NCBI GenBank assembly: GCA_965232285.1
Contig: CBDDPL010000004.1
Coordinates: 6,076,001 to 6,140,000, forward strand
Direction of reading: 5' to 3'
DNA from: Denitrobaculum sp965232285
GTDB taxonomy: Bacteria > Pseudomonadota > Alphaproteobacteria > Kiloniellales > Kiloniellaceae
Length of the DNA: 64,000 nucleotides
The position numbers were made by a program, and so were the translations under genes. Positions 35,505 to 43,378 of the stretch are shown in pieces. The notes under the pieces were generated by a model that worked only from the letters and a program-made list of their open reading frames with translations, had not been told where the DNA came from and did not search any database. Position 1 is the stretch's first letter. The number at the start of each line of letters is the position of its first letter.

Positions 35505-36503
35505 TCAGCCTCCGGTCGTGGCCTGCGCGAGCGCAAGGTAAAGGGGGATCCCCAGGATCAGGTTGAAGGGGAAGGTCACACCCAGTGACAGGGTGAGATA
35601 TATGGAAGGGTTCGCTTCCGGCAAGGCTACCCGCATGGCCGCGGGCACGGCGATGTAGCTGGCCGAGGCCGAGAGCACCATCAGCAGCAGCGCCCCGCCG
35701 GTGGACAAGCCCAGCAGCAGCGCCGCCAGAAGCCCTGCGAGGCTGCCCAGCACCGGCATGATCAGGCCGAAGGCCACGCCGCCGATCCCGATCGCCCCGC
35801 GGCCGGAGCGCATGCCGCGCCCGGCCAGCAGGCCCATGTCCAGCAGGAAGAGGCAGAGCACGCCTTTAAAGGGCGCCACCACGAAGGCCTCGATGTCGGT
35901 CAGCCCCTTGGGCCCGGTGATCCAGCCGATCAGGAAGGCGCCGATCAGCAGCACGATCGAGCTGTTGAGCAGCACTTCGCGCCAGAGCTGGGCATCCATC
36001 CGCCCCTCGCTGCTATCTCCTTTGCCGCCACCTCTGGAGGCCAGCCAGAGCGCCGAGAGGATCGCCGGCGCCTCCATGGCCGCCGCGACCGCCACCATAT
36101 AGCCCTCGGCCAGGATCCCCTGGCTTTCCAGCACCGAGGTGGCCGCGACGAAGGTGACGATGGAGATCGAGCCGTAATGTCCGGCCACCGCCGCGGCATT
36201 CAATCGATCCATCTTCGAGAGCAGGCGTAGGAGGACGAAGGCGAGAAAGGGCATGGCCGCCGAGAGGATCATGCCGGCGACCAGCGACTTGATCAGCGAG
36301 GCATCGATGCCGTGCTCCGCCACGCTGACCCCGCCCTTGAAGCCGATGGCGAAGAGCAGATAGACCGATAGCGCCTTGGCCGCAGCCTCCGGGATGGAGA
36401 GATCGGAGCGCGCCAGCGCAGCCGCGAGGCCCAGCGCGAAGGACAGCACCATCGGAGAGACCAGGTTCTCCGCGGCAAGGGAAAGCAGCTCGGTCATAGG
36501 CAA
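35505..36503 (-). CDS. SbtA-type sodium-dependent bicarbonate transporter family permease
   Basis: A 332-residue membrane protein with about ten helices in two inverted halves. MVLSFALGLAAALARSDLSI, SVYLLFAIGFKGGVSVAEHG, AGHYGSISIVTFVAATSVLE and SASASYIAVPAAMRVALPEA match the SbtA family (DUF897). Cyanobacterial SbtA imports bicarbonate with Na+. In a heterotroph it could supply bicarbonate to carboxylases; acetyl-CoA carboxylase (accA) is in the window but not linked. Start ATG 36503 or 36497. First gene of the pair with the PII-like protein. Confidence 0.88.
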   Translation of the reverse strand: MPMTELLSLAAENLVSPMVLSFALGLAAALARSDLSIPEAAAKALSVYLLFAIGFKGGVSVAEHGIDASLIKSLVAGMILSAAMPFLAFVLLRLLSKMDRLNAAAVAGHYGSISIVTFVAATSVLESQGILAEGYMVAVAAAMEAPAILSALWLASRGGGKGDSSEGRMDAQLWREVLLNSSIVLLIGAFLIGWITGPKGLTDIEAFVVAPFKGVLCLFLLDMGLLAGRGMRSGRGAIGIGGVAFGLIMPVLGSLAGLLAALLLGLSTGGALLLMVLSASASYIAVPAAMRVALPEANPSIYLTLSLGVTFPFNLILGIPLYLALAQATTGG

Positions 36504-37131
36504 TTTCCAAAAAAATCGGCGATTGTTCTCAGTTCAAATGCCGTGGGTCGAGTGTCGCGATCAGGCCGCAGCCGGTTCGAATAGCTGGTGTTTGTTGCAG
36601 GGGTTTTTGCTGCTGGGTCAGAGCGATCCGCCCCAGGAGTGGTCGGCGTGTTTGATAATTTCTTCGGGAGTGCGGCGATCTCTTACAGTCAAAGGTGTTT
36701 GCCGGGTCGGGTTCGTCAATAGCCGTGCAGTATCACGCCTTAACGACCACCGTGGCGCTGGCAGGCAGCTTTTTGCTGTAAAATCGCTTCGGGTCAAGCT
36801 CTTCCGTGATAGGAAATTCCGATAAGATATTGAGGTTTCGATTGAAGTTATCTTGGTGCAAAGAATGTACGGGTATCATCTCAGCTCCGAAATCCTGCCT
36901 CTCGGCTTACCCCAGGCTAGGACAACTCTCCATCGAGACGGCACTCCTGTTAAAAGTTTTTGAGGACAAGGAGTTAGCTCAAGCGGGGCCGCGCCATACA
37001 GTCAACTCATTAAATGGCATTGTTGGACTGTGGATCTGCGAGCTTAGAAATCGCAGGTTGCTTCCACTTCGTTCGTGTTGACGTATAGTGATCGCTTGCG
37101 ATGGTCGCGAAGCGATAAAAGGACGCCTGGA
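36504..37131. other. 628-bp region with only doubtful short genes
   Basis: Between sbtA (leftward) and the OmpA-family gene (rightward). GC is lower than average. No recognised gene. On the minus strand two consecutive short frames look protein-like: 36733-36879 (48 codons with a ribosome site, listed separately) and 36618-36719 (33 residues from a TTG, ending HADHSWGGSL). They could be a decayed gene. No transposon ends or long repeats seen. Confidence 0.5.
36733..36879 (-). CDS. Possible small protein, 48 residues
   Basis: ATG 36879 to TGA 36733, preceded by GGAGCTGAG. Encodes 48 residues, polar at first, containing LSEFPITEELDPKRFYSKKL and ending SATVVVKA. Not similar to anything I recognise. 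It may be a real small gene or the 3' remnant of a decayed one; expression evidence would decide. Confidence 0.3.
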   Translation of the reverse strand: MIPVHSLHQDNFNRNLNILSEFPITEELDPKRFYSKKLPASATVVVKA

Positions 37132-38388
37132 ATGCTATCTGCCTGGAACTATGGAAAAGCCGCTGGATCTTTGTTTGCCGGAGTGATGGGAGCTCTCTTC
37201 TCGATCGCCTGTGCAAATGCTCAAGAGATCAACGCCCTGGCGCTCGAAAATGGGACCGTGTTGAAATCCTACAGCTCCGAATATGGCGATCGCAGTAGCG
37301 ACAACTGGATTGCGCTCGCGCTCATCGACGGAAATCCCGATACCGGCTGGTCCAGTGCGCAAAACCAGAGCGCACCCAATGAGTTCGTTTTTGAGCTGGC
37401 GAACGTCTTTTCTCTCTCCGCCTTGAAGCTGGACAACAGCAAATCCGAAGAAGATCGCTATCCAGGCATTTCGGCGCGCGCCGCGATCGTCTCGATCTCT
37501 ACGGAAAGCGCCGCCGGCCCCTATCGTGAGATTTTCAACGGCGAAGTCCAGATCGGGCGGGAGACCGAGATCCCATTACAAGCGCCGGCCGAGGCGCGCT
37601 GGGTGAAGTTGGTGGTTACGGCCAACGGCGGCTACGCCAAGTATACGGAACTAATGGAGTTCTCCGCGCTCGGGATGCCGCAGTCGACACGTACGACGGA
37701 CCAGACCTACACGGGCGTCTACGACACCAACTGGGGCCCCTTCTACATCGAATACGACAGAGGCGAATTGAGCGGCTGCTACGACTGGAGCGGCGGGTAC
37801 TTTTCCGGCAAGGCGGTCGGCGGCCTGATGAATATCGAGTGGATCGAGGACGGCGGCACCGACCAGGGTTCCGCGGCGCTGGCCATCACGGAAGACGGTT
37901 CGCAGTTCTCCGGCCTCTGGTACAGAAATGCCGCCTTGCAGGGCACCTGGATCGGCAGCCTGGCAGCCGATCAGTCCGGTCTCCCGGCATGCGCCGCTTC
38001 TCTGCGGCAGGAGGAAAAGTCTCAAGTCTCCCGTTCGCTGGATACCTACGGCAGCGCGAAGCTCTACGGCATATACTTCAGTTTCGATTCAGACGTGATC
38101 GAACCGGAGTCCGCGCGCACCCTCAACGATATTCAGGACTGGCTCCAGAGTAACCCCGGCAAGTCCGTCCTCTTCGAGGGCCATACGGATTCCAAAGGCA
38201 GCGACGATTACAACCTGACCCTTTCCGGCAAGCGCGCCGCGGCGGTCAGCAACTGGCTCGTTTCCAACGGCATCGATGCGGGGCGGCTGCAGTCGAAGGG
38301 TCTCGGCGAAACACAGCCGGTCGCGAGCAACCTGACCGAAAGTGGAAGAAGCCTGAACCGCCGCGTGGAAATGCGGGTTGTAAACTGA
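37132..38388 (+). CDS. OmpA-family outer-membrane/periplasmic protein with discoidin-like domain
   Basis: A 418-residue exported protein. Signal peptide to about residue 30 (ends ACANAQE). Residues about 35-180 form a beta-sandwich of F5/8 type C character (ALIDGNPDTGWSSAQNQSAP, VFELANVFSLSALKLDNS, ARWVKLVVTANGGYAKYTEL). A middle part has paired Trp/Cys residues (ELSGCYDWSGGYFSGK). The C-terminal OmpA domain (IYFSFDSDVIEPESARTLND, FEGHTDSKGSDDYNLTLSGK, NRRVEM) binds peptidoglycan. ATG 37132 has AAGGA upstream. The discoidin-OmpA combination suggests a wall-anchored carbohydrate- or surface-binding protein. Monocistronic. Confidence 0.85.
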   Translation: MLSAWNYGKAAGSLFAGVMGALFSIACANAQEINALALENGTVLKSYSSEYGDRSSDNWIALALIDGNPDTGWSSAQNQSAPNEFVFELANVFSLSALKLDNSKSEEDRYPGISARAAIVSISTESAAGPYREIFNGEVQIGRETEIPLQAPAEARWVKLVVTANGGYAKYTELMEFSALGMPQSTRTTDQTYTGVYDTNWGPFYIEYDRGELSGCYDWSGGYFSGKAVGGLMNIEWIEDGGTDQGSAALAITEDGSQFSGLWYRNAALQGTWIGSLAADQSGLPACAASLRQEEKSQVSRSLDTYGSAKLYGIYFSFDSDVIEPESARTLNDIQDWLQSNPGKSVLFEGHTDSKGSDDYNLTLSGKRAAAVSNWLVSNGIDAGRLQSKGLGETQPVASNLTESGRSLNRRVEMRVVN

Positions 38389-38541
38389 GGAAACGGAAGT
38401 TTGACCTATCCCGCTCCCACTCCTCCTTCGCCTGGAAAGTCATGGGCTGGCGCTTACCCTGTTGCTTAGGCAGCGCGCACTCAGGCCAAGCTGACCCCTG
38501 CTAAAGATCGAGCAAGCGATTTCGTCGAAACTTGATCTGCT

Positions 38542-39144
38542 CTAGGCTCGTACAGCGAGTGCGAGCATCAGGGCGCAAGCAGCGGCAATCCATGACCCAA
38601 GCACACGTAAGCCAATTGCGAGCCAGGGCCGATTGGCTTGGGATATCGACCAGTTTGCGGCCACGAGTGCATATATGAAAATGACAATAGCGCTCAGCAA
38701 GCTTCCTGAGATGGTGAAGGCCATGGCCGACCAGCTTCCCGGATCAGGCGCCGATATCATTCCGCTCGCGATACCGGTCGTGCAAGCAAGAAGCAGCAAT
38801 AGAACCGCACCAAGCGGCCGAGAGACCGCCACGAACAATCCGGTGATCATGGTGAGAAGGAAAAACACCGGATCAGGCACCATGAGACCGCGACTGATCA
38901 AAGCTGCGATCAACCCCACGATTGTCGCCAGAACGTAGGCAACGGCGACCTTATCCAGTTGCGGCTTCGGCTGTTGACCGGCCAACAGTCCCAGCGCTGC
39001 GATGGTTAGTCCTTGAGCAACTTCCCGAAACGGGTGCAGGAAGCCGGAATAGAAACCCTCGATCCCGGGAGCGGCGCTATGCGCGAAGGCTGTCTCAGGC
39101 AACAGCAGGTATGCGAGACAGAAAACAAAGGCGACGCGCAGCAT
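38542..39144 (-). CDS. HupE/UreJ family membrane protein (first copy)
   Basis: A 200-residue protein: signal-like N-terminus ending AFAHSAAPG, then GFYSGFLHPFREVAQGLTIA, aligned with the HPxxGxDH region of HupE but lacking its His/Asp, and five to six further membrane helices. HupE/UreJ proteins import nickel or cobalt. The loss of the histidine motif (compare the second copy) suggests altered metal handling. No hydrogenase or urease genes are in the window. Same strand as the second copy, 174 bp downstream of it. Confidence 0.75.
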   Translation of the reverse strand: MLRVAFVFCLAYLLLPETAFAHSAAPGIEGFYSGFLHPFREVAQGLTIAALGLLAGQQPKPQLDKVAVAYVLATIVGLIAALISRGLMVPDPVFFLLTMITGLFVAVSRPLGAVLLLLLACTTGIASGMISAPDPGSWSAMAFTISGSLLSAIVIFIYALVAANWSISQANRPWLAIGLRVLGSWIAAACALMLALAVRA

Positions 39145-39318
39145 CTTGCTTACACCAAGGGTAATATTTTTAACCCCTTGGTATTAGAGCATATTCCGAC
39201 CGCATGGAATCATTTGACCGGGGAGTTTTTCCGTTGTGACAAGGCGCGCTTCACAACGCGCCTTGCCGAATGAGACTTCAAAGCCCATCAAATTGATCCC
39301 CTGTGGTCGGACCACGCT

Positions 39319-39924
39319 CTAGAGAACGCCGAAAAGAAAGGCCACACCGGTAACGGCGATCGCGGCCCCTCCGGTTCTGACCGCCACCGTGCCGCCGGGA
39401 CGCCCGACAAGCAGTCCGAATGCAATACCGCAGAGGTGCAGCAGGCCGGTCGAAATGACAAAACCGATCGAATAGGCCAGGGGAGCGGCGGCGTTCGGCA
39501 ACTCCGTGCCGTGGGCGTGGCCGTGAAAGATGGCGAATGCGCCCACGATGATCGCAGCCATCCAGAGCGGCGCGCGCATCGCCAGAGCAACCAGCCCGCC
39601 CAGCACCACGGCCGAGGCGGCAATACCCGTTTCCACGGCAGGAATTGGCACACCAAGAATCCCCAGGGCGCCTCCAAAGGCCATCACCATCGGGAAGACC
39701 ACCGGCAGGATCCATATCGCGGGCGCCCCCAGGAAAGCGCCCCAAAGACCGACGGCTACCATGGCGACAACGTGATCCCAGCCGAAGATCGGGTGCAAAA
39801 AGCCGCTTACAAATCCACCGCTAAATCCAGCAGCCTCGCCGCTGTGCCCATAGGCGGGGAGGGCATAGGCGACACAAGAGACTGCGATCAGAACCCAGCC
39901 GGCCTGGTTTGTCTTTGTTTGCAA
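39319..39924 (-). CDS. hupE: HupE/UreJ family nickel/cobalt transporter (second copy)
   Basis: A 201-residue protein with signal peptide (ends PAYGHSGEA), the family motif GFLHPIFGWDHVVAMVAVG containing HPxxGxDH, six membrane helices, and FAIFHGHAHGTELP, a second His-rich metal-binding motif. Complete family length. Probably imports Ni2+ or Co2+; linkage to the cobalamin genes (cobST, 20 kb away) is only suggestive. Confidence 0.88.
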   Translation of the reverse strand: MQTKTNQAGWVLIAVSCVAYALPAYGHSGEAAGFSGGFVSGFLHPIFGWDHVVAMVAVGLWGAFLGAPAIWILPVVFPMVMAFGGALGILGVPIPAVETGIAASAVVLGGLVALAMRAPLWMAAIIVGAFAIFHGHAHGTELPNAAAPLAYSIGFVISTGLLHLCGIAFGLLVGRPGGTVAVRTGGAAIAVTGVAFLFGVL

Positions 39925-40288
39925 GGTGAGCTACTCCCGGAGTGTCGGACAGGTGCTGGCATAAACCAGGCTACTTTGAACCTGCCCGTTTGGGTTGATT
40001 ATGTCGATTCCCCGCAAATAGACCACGACCGCTAGCCCGCCGCCAAGGGCGGAATGAGGGTGATTGCAATTGTCTGTGGATAAGCCTGCGGCAAGTGGAG
40101 TCAGAAATGGGGTCAGGTCTTGTTTCCTGCGCAGATTGAGGCAGCAGCAACCTGGTCCCAAGCTAACGGTCAGCAGCAACGGCCGATTGATGCAAAAAGC
40201 AAGACCCGGCTCTCAGCCCACATGCAAATCGGATGAAACAAAGAAACTAGGATCCGACCCTCATAGGTTTGATGGTCACTTCGGCTCG
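39925..40288. other. 364-bp region with repeat-like sequence and weak transposase trace
   Basis: No intact gene. On the minus strand around 39985-40080 a frame reads NCNHPHSALGGG, resembling the C-terminal NHxRPHSALGG of IS3-family transposases, but it is too short to be sure. The stretch 40100-40230 (GGGGTCAGGTCTTG, CAGCAACGGCCGATTGATGC) looks like dispersed intergenic repeat sequence of proteobacteria. The deaminase gene at 40289 ends abruptly at this region. Confidence 0.45.
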
Positions 40289-40777
40289 TCAACAGTTTGA
40301 ATATCGCGGGACGAGCGAGGTGGTTTTGGAATTGCTGGACGGGAAGTAAATCCGCGTCAGCCTGGCCCAGTAGCAGGCGGTCTCGCACATCTGGCAAGGG
40401 CGTGCGGAGCAGTAGATCTCGCAGCCTTTCAGGCTGGGCATAATCAACCGCCGGCATGCATCTCTGATTGCATCGATTTCGGAGTGAGCGGTCGGATCGT
40501 TCAGCGCATAAACCCGGTTTCGCCCCTCGCCCACGATCAGGCGGTTCTTCACCAGGACGGCGCCGTATCCAGTGCCGTCCCCGTTTTGCACCGAAATCTC
40601 GGCAAGGTCCCTTGCGCGCCTGATGTATTGCTCAGGGCTTTGCTCGGGCGGCTGTGCAATCGGTTCCGAAGTATCATGCTTCTCGACCGCGAGACTGGCG
40701 TTCGGTCTGAAGGAAACCGTCAGCGCCGGCCCGATTGCCATAGCCTTTAACACTGTGCGCCTGCATTTGCTGTTCAT
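40289..40777 (-). CDS. Tat-targeted CMP/dCMP-type deaminase (guanine deaminase-like)
   Basis: A 162-residue protein. The N-terminus MNSKCRRTVLKAMAIGPAL is a twin-arginine signal with a hydrophobic stretch ending near ASLAVE. The remainder is a zinc deaminase domain: AVLVKNRLIVGEGRN, PTAHSEIDAIRDAC (HxE) and SARPCQMCETACYWARLTRI (PCxxC). Deaminases of this fold are nearly always cytosolic; export through Tat is odd. The C-terminus stops soon after the PCxxC helix, shorter than guanine or tRNA adenosine deaminases. ATG 40777 has AGGAG at 11 nt; the longer frame to 40948 overlaps the upstream gene. Third gene after yceI and the b561-YceI fusion, 25 bp from the latter. Confidence 0.78.
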   Translation of the reverse strand: MNSKCRRTVLKAMAIGPALTVSFRPNASLAVEKHDTSEPIAQPPEQSPEQYIRRARDLAEISVQNGDGTGYGAVLVKNRLIVGEGRNRVYALNDPTAHSEIDAIRDACRRLIMPSLKGCEIYCSARPCQMCETACYWARLTRIYFPSSNSKTTSLVPRYSNC

Positions 40778-40802
40778 CTCGCGGCCGTCTCCTGCTGAAC
40801 TG

Positions 40803-42083
40803 CTATTCCGTTGGAGGCACCGTTCTCTCTGCTTCGAGAATGACTTTGACCAGCACCCCGAAACCCAACTGCCCGTCGTCGGAGAACCCCTTCTCGCCGA
40901 TACCGAAGGCGAGCCGCTCGATCGTGAGTTCGCCTTCCACATAGGCACGGCCGTTCTCTATGTGCAGCGTAAAGGGCAAAGACAGCGGCTGCTCGCGCCC
41001 CGCCAGAGATAAACGGGCATTGGCCGTGAAGCTCTGATCGTCCGAGCGGGAAAAGCTCTCCGACACGAAGGTTGCGATCGGATGCATGGCCGCGTTGAGG
41101 AAGTTTACGCCCTTGGCCTGCTCGCTGACGCCGCCGAGGGAAATACTGGCCACGTCGACCTGCACCTCGACAAAGGCGCTTTCCAGGTTATCGGGGTCGA
41201 AGTTTACCACGGCATGCCAGTTCTCGAAGCTGCCGGCGACGGGATTGCCCATCTGAACGATCTGAATGTTCAGACGGCTCTTCTCCTTGTCGATCGTCCA
41301 GTCTGCGGAGGGGCTTGCCGTCCCGGAAGCGACGACGACCGCCTCTCCGCCGTCCGTCTGATTGACCGAGAAATCGGCCAGGGTCGCCGCACCGACGGCC
41401 AGGAATGCGAGCACCGCCAGGAGCGCGGGCAGGACTGTGCGCGGGACCGCGGAGCGCCGCGTGAAGTCTGGTTCGGATGGCTCTGCCGCCACATCTGTCG
41501 CCAGATCGGTCAAGGCCGCGCCATAGCGCCCTGGCAGCATGCGGCGCAGGGTGTCGTCGCGGTCGATGACCGCGTGCTTGATCGCGCCCGCCACATGAAG
41601 CGCCAGGGCGAGCCCCAGCAGAATACCGGTGAAGACATGGGCCGTTCCGAAGATCTCAGCGAGTTGAGGATGCTTCGGGATTAGCGGCAGATCCTGAAAG
41701 AAGGGCCACCAGATCGGCGCGAAGCCCTCGCTCGCCGAGTGGTGCAGCCAGCCGGTCAGGGGCATGCAGAGGATCGCCCCGTAGAGCATCCAGTGAACGC
41801 TTTGCGCCGTCAGGCTCTCGAGCTTCCGTGCCGCGTTCAGTGCTCTCGGATGGGGCTGAGACAGAGCCCAGCCCACCCGGACCAGCGCGACCAGAAACAG
41901 GAGAACACCAAGCGTCTTGTGAAGGGAGTACCACCAGGATTTTTCAAGCACCGCTTCCGCTGTGCCTTGCGGCAGGCCTTCCATGTAGAGGCCGAGCGGA
42001 AGCAGTGTCAGGATCAGTGCCGCAGTGACCCAGTGCAGGACTTGAGCAACCAGACCATAGGTTTCGCGCGTGTTTAGAAGCAT
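40803..42083 (-). CDS. Cytochrome b561 - YceI fusion protein
   Basis: A 426-residue two-domain membrane protein. Residues 1-180 are a CybB-type cytochrome b561 with four helices and haem histidines (VAQVLHWVTAALIL, SLHKTLGVLLFLVALVRVGW, SVHWMLYGAILCMPLTGWLHH, LALALHVAGAIKHAVIDRDD). After a linker and one more helix (about 205-230), residues 240-420 form a periplasmic YceI lipocalin-like domain (WTIDKEKSRLNIQIVQMGNP, HPIATFVSESF). E. coli CybB is a superoxide:quinone oxidoreductase and YceI binds polyisoprenoids, so the fusion may pass electrons between the quinone pool and a bound lipid quinone. Follows yceI by 54 bp. Confidence 0.88.
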   Translation of the reverse strand: MLLNTRETYGLVAQVLHWVTAALILTLLPLGLYMEGLPQGTAEAVLEKSWWYSLHKTLGVLLFLVALVRVGWALSQPHPRALNAARKLESLTAQSVHWMLYGAILCMPLTGWLHHSASEGFAPIWWPFFQDLPLIPKHPQLAEIFGTAHVFTGILLGLALALHVAGAIKHAVIDRDDTLRRMLPGRYGAALTDLATDVAAEPSEPDFTRRSAVPRTVLPALLAVLAFLAVGAATLADFSVNQTDGGEAVVVASGTASPSADWTIDKEKSRLNIQIVQMGNPVAGSFENWHAVVNFDPDNLESAFVEVQVDVASISLGGVSEQAKGVNFLNAAMHPIATFVSESFSRSDDQSFTANARLSLAGREQPLSLPFTLHIENGRAYVEGELTIERLAFGIGEKGFSDDGQLGFGVLVKVILEAERTVPPTE

Positions 42084-42137
42084 GTGATTCTGTCTGCTCT
42101 AGGGAGGTCCCGCGCCCTATCCTGCCCCAAGGCTTCG

Positions 42138-42734
42138 TTATTCGCGATCCTTCATTTCCGTGACGATTTCAATTGAAATCGGACCGGTCGAGAAGCTGCC
42201 GACGTTGAAGGCCTGATGGTCGATCTCGGTCGTCGCGGAAAAGGCAACCCACTGTCCTTTGTAGTAGTCGATCACGCTGCCGAGCGGATGCTCGCCCCGG
42301 TGCGTCAGGGTTGTTTTCAGGGTGACCGGCTTGGTCACGCCATGGATGGTCAGGTCTCCCGCCACGTCTGCCGTCGTCTCTCCGGTTCTCGTGACAGAGG
42401 TGCTGACGAAGGTGATTTCCGGATAGGTCTCGACCTCCAGGAAGTCCTTGCTCTTCAGGTGATCGTCGAGGGGAACGAACCCGCTCGAAACGCTTGTGGC
42501 GTCGATGGTGACGTTCAGGGTCGACTGTTCGACATTGTCGGGATCGAGGACCAGGGTCGCTTTCGTCGTCGTGAATTCGCCGTTCTGCAGGGAAACGCCC
42601 GCGTGGTTCCATCCGAAGCGCACCTCCGTATGCCCCTGGTCGGCGTAATAGGTTTCCGCTGCGAGGGCGCCGGCGGACGGCAGAGCAACCATCAGCGGCA
42701 GGGCCAGAAACCGGAAAAATCCTTTAAGTCGCAT
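42138..42734 (-). CDS. YceI family periplasmic protein
   Basis: A 198-residue YceI protein: signal peptide (GFFRFLALPLMVALPSAGAL, cleavage after ALAAE), then the lipocalin-like beta barrel TYYADQGHTEVRFGWNHAGV, FVPLDDHLKSKDFLEVETYP, GDLTIHGVTKPVTLKTTL. The fold binds polyisoprenoids such as ubiquinone-8. First gene of the MarR-linked cluster; the fusion protein downstream holds a second YceI domain. Start ATG 42734 with GGGAGAGAAAG upstream. Confidence 0.92.
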   Translation of the reverse strand: MRLKGFFRFLALPLMVALPSAGALAAETYYADQGHTEVRFGWNHAGVSLQNGEFTTTKATLVLDPDNVEQSTLNVTIDATSVSSGFVPLDDHLKSKDFLEVETYPEITFVSTSVTRTGETTADVAGDLTIHGVTKPVTLKTTLTHRGEHPLGSVIDYYKGQWVAFSATTEIDHQAFNVGSFSTGPISIEIVTEMKDRE

Positions 42735-42822
42735 TGCTTTCTCTCCCTCGTTTGCCTGCCGTGTTGTCAGAATTGTCTCGCCACCGGCGGCGAAATTCTG
42801 CCATAGGTAAGGCTTGTCGTTA

Positions 42823-42842
42823 ATAGATGAAAATACATCTAT
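42823..42842. promoter_or_regulatory. Palindrome between yceI and marR (candidate MarR operator)
   Basis: ATAGATG-aaaata-CATCTAT, 7-bp perfect arms, in the 165-bp gap between the divergent yceI cluster and the MarR gene. Size and AT-rich character fit MarR operators. Confidence 0.65.
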
Positions 42843-42899
42843 ATTGAATGAACGCTGGCCGCCACGGAATAGTGAGCGCGATCACAGAGAGTTGATAGT

Positions 42900-43340
42900 A
42901 TGTACCCTACGAAGGAAGAAACGGCGCTGTGGATGGCGCTGAACCGTGCCCAGGATTCCGTCTACAGCGCCATGGATGCGGTGCTCAAGGGCGAGGGGCT
43001 GCCGCGTTTGCGCTGGTACGATGTTCTCTGGTCGATCGAGCGTGCCGGTGGTCCGGGGCTGCGCCCCTTCGAGTTGGAAAAAGCACTCATCTTCGAACAG
43101 TCAAACCTTTCGCGCTTACTGCGCCGGATGATCGAGGAGGGCTTGGTGGAAGAGTCGGTGCTTGAAACCGACCGGCGCGGCAGGCTGTTGCGGATCACGA
43201 AGAAAGGCCGGCAGGTGCGGAAACAAATGTGGACGGTCTACGGCCCGATGATTCACGCGCACATGAGCAAGCTGTCCGAAAACCACGACCTCGTAAAAAT
43301 CGCAGCGGCGCTCACCGCATTGCTTCAGGAGCAGGAGTGA
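42900..43340 (+). CDS. MarR family transcriptional regulator
   Basis: A 146-residue MarR protein: helix ALNRAQDSVYSAMDAVLKG, winged helix with LRPFELEKALIFEQSNLSRL, and wing EESVLETDRRGRLLRITKKG. Divergent from yceI/b561-YceI/deaminase and most likely their repressor. It has no cysteine in the effector region typical of OhrR, so peroxide sensing is not indicated. Confidence 0.9.
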   Translation: MYPTKEETALWMALNRAQDSVYSAMDAVLKGEGLPRLRWYDVLWSIERAGGPGLRPFELEKALIFEQSNLSRLLRRMIEEGLVEESVLETDRRGRLLRITKKGRQVRKQMWTVYGPMIHAHMSKLSENHDLVKIAAALTALLQEQE

Positions 43341-43378
43341 GAGCTGCAGGGAGTTAGCTGTTGCTTGAGCAATATGCT

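Noticed and set aside
36376..36825. 149-codon plus-strand frame overlapping the sbtA start
   Set aside because: Its first half is antisense to sbtA and its second half lacks protein-like character.
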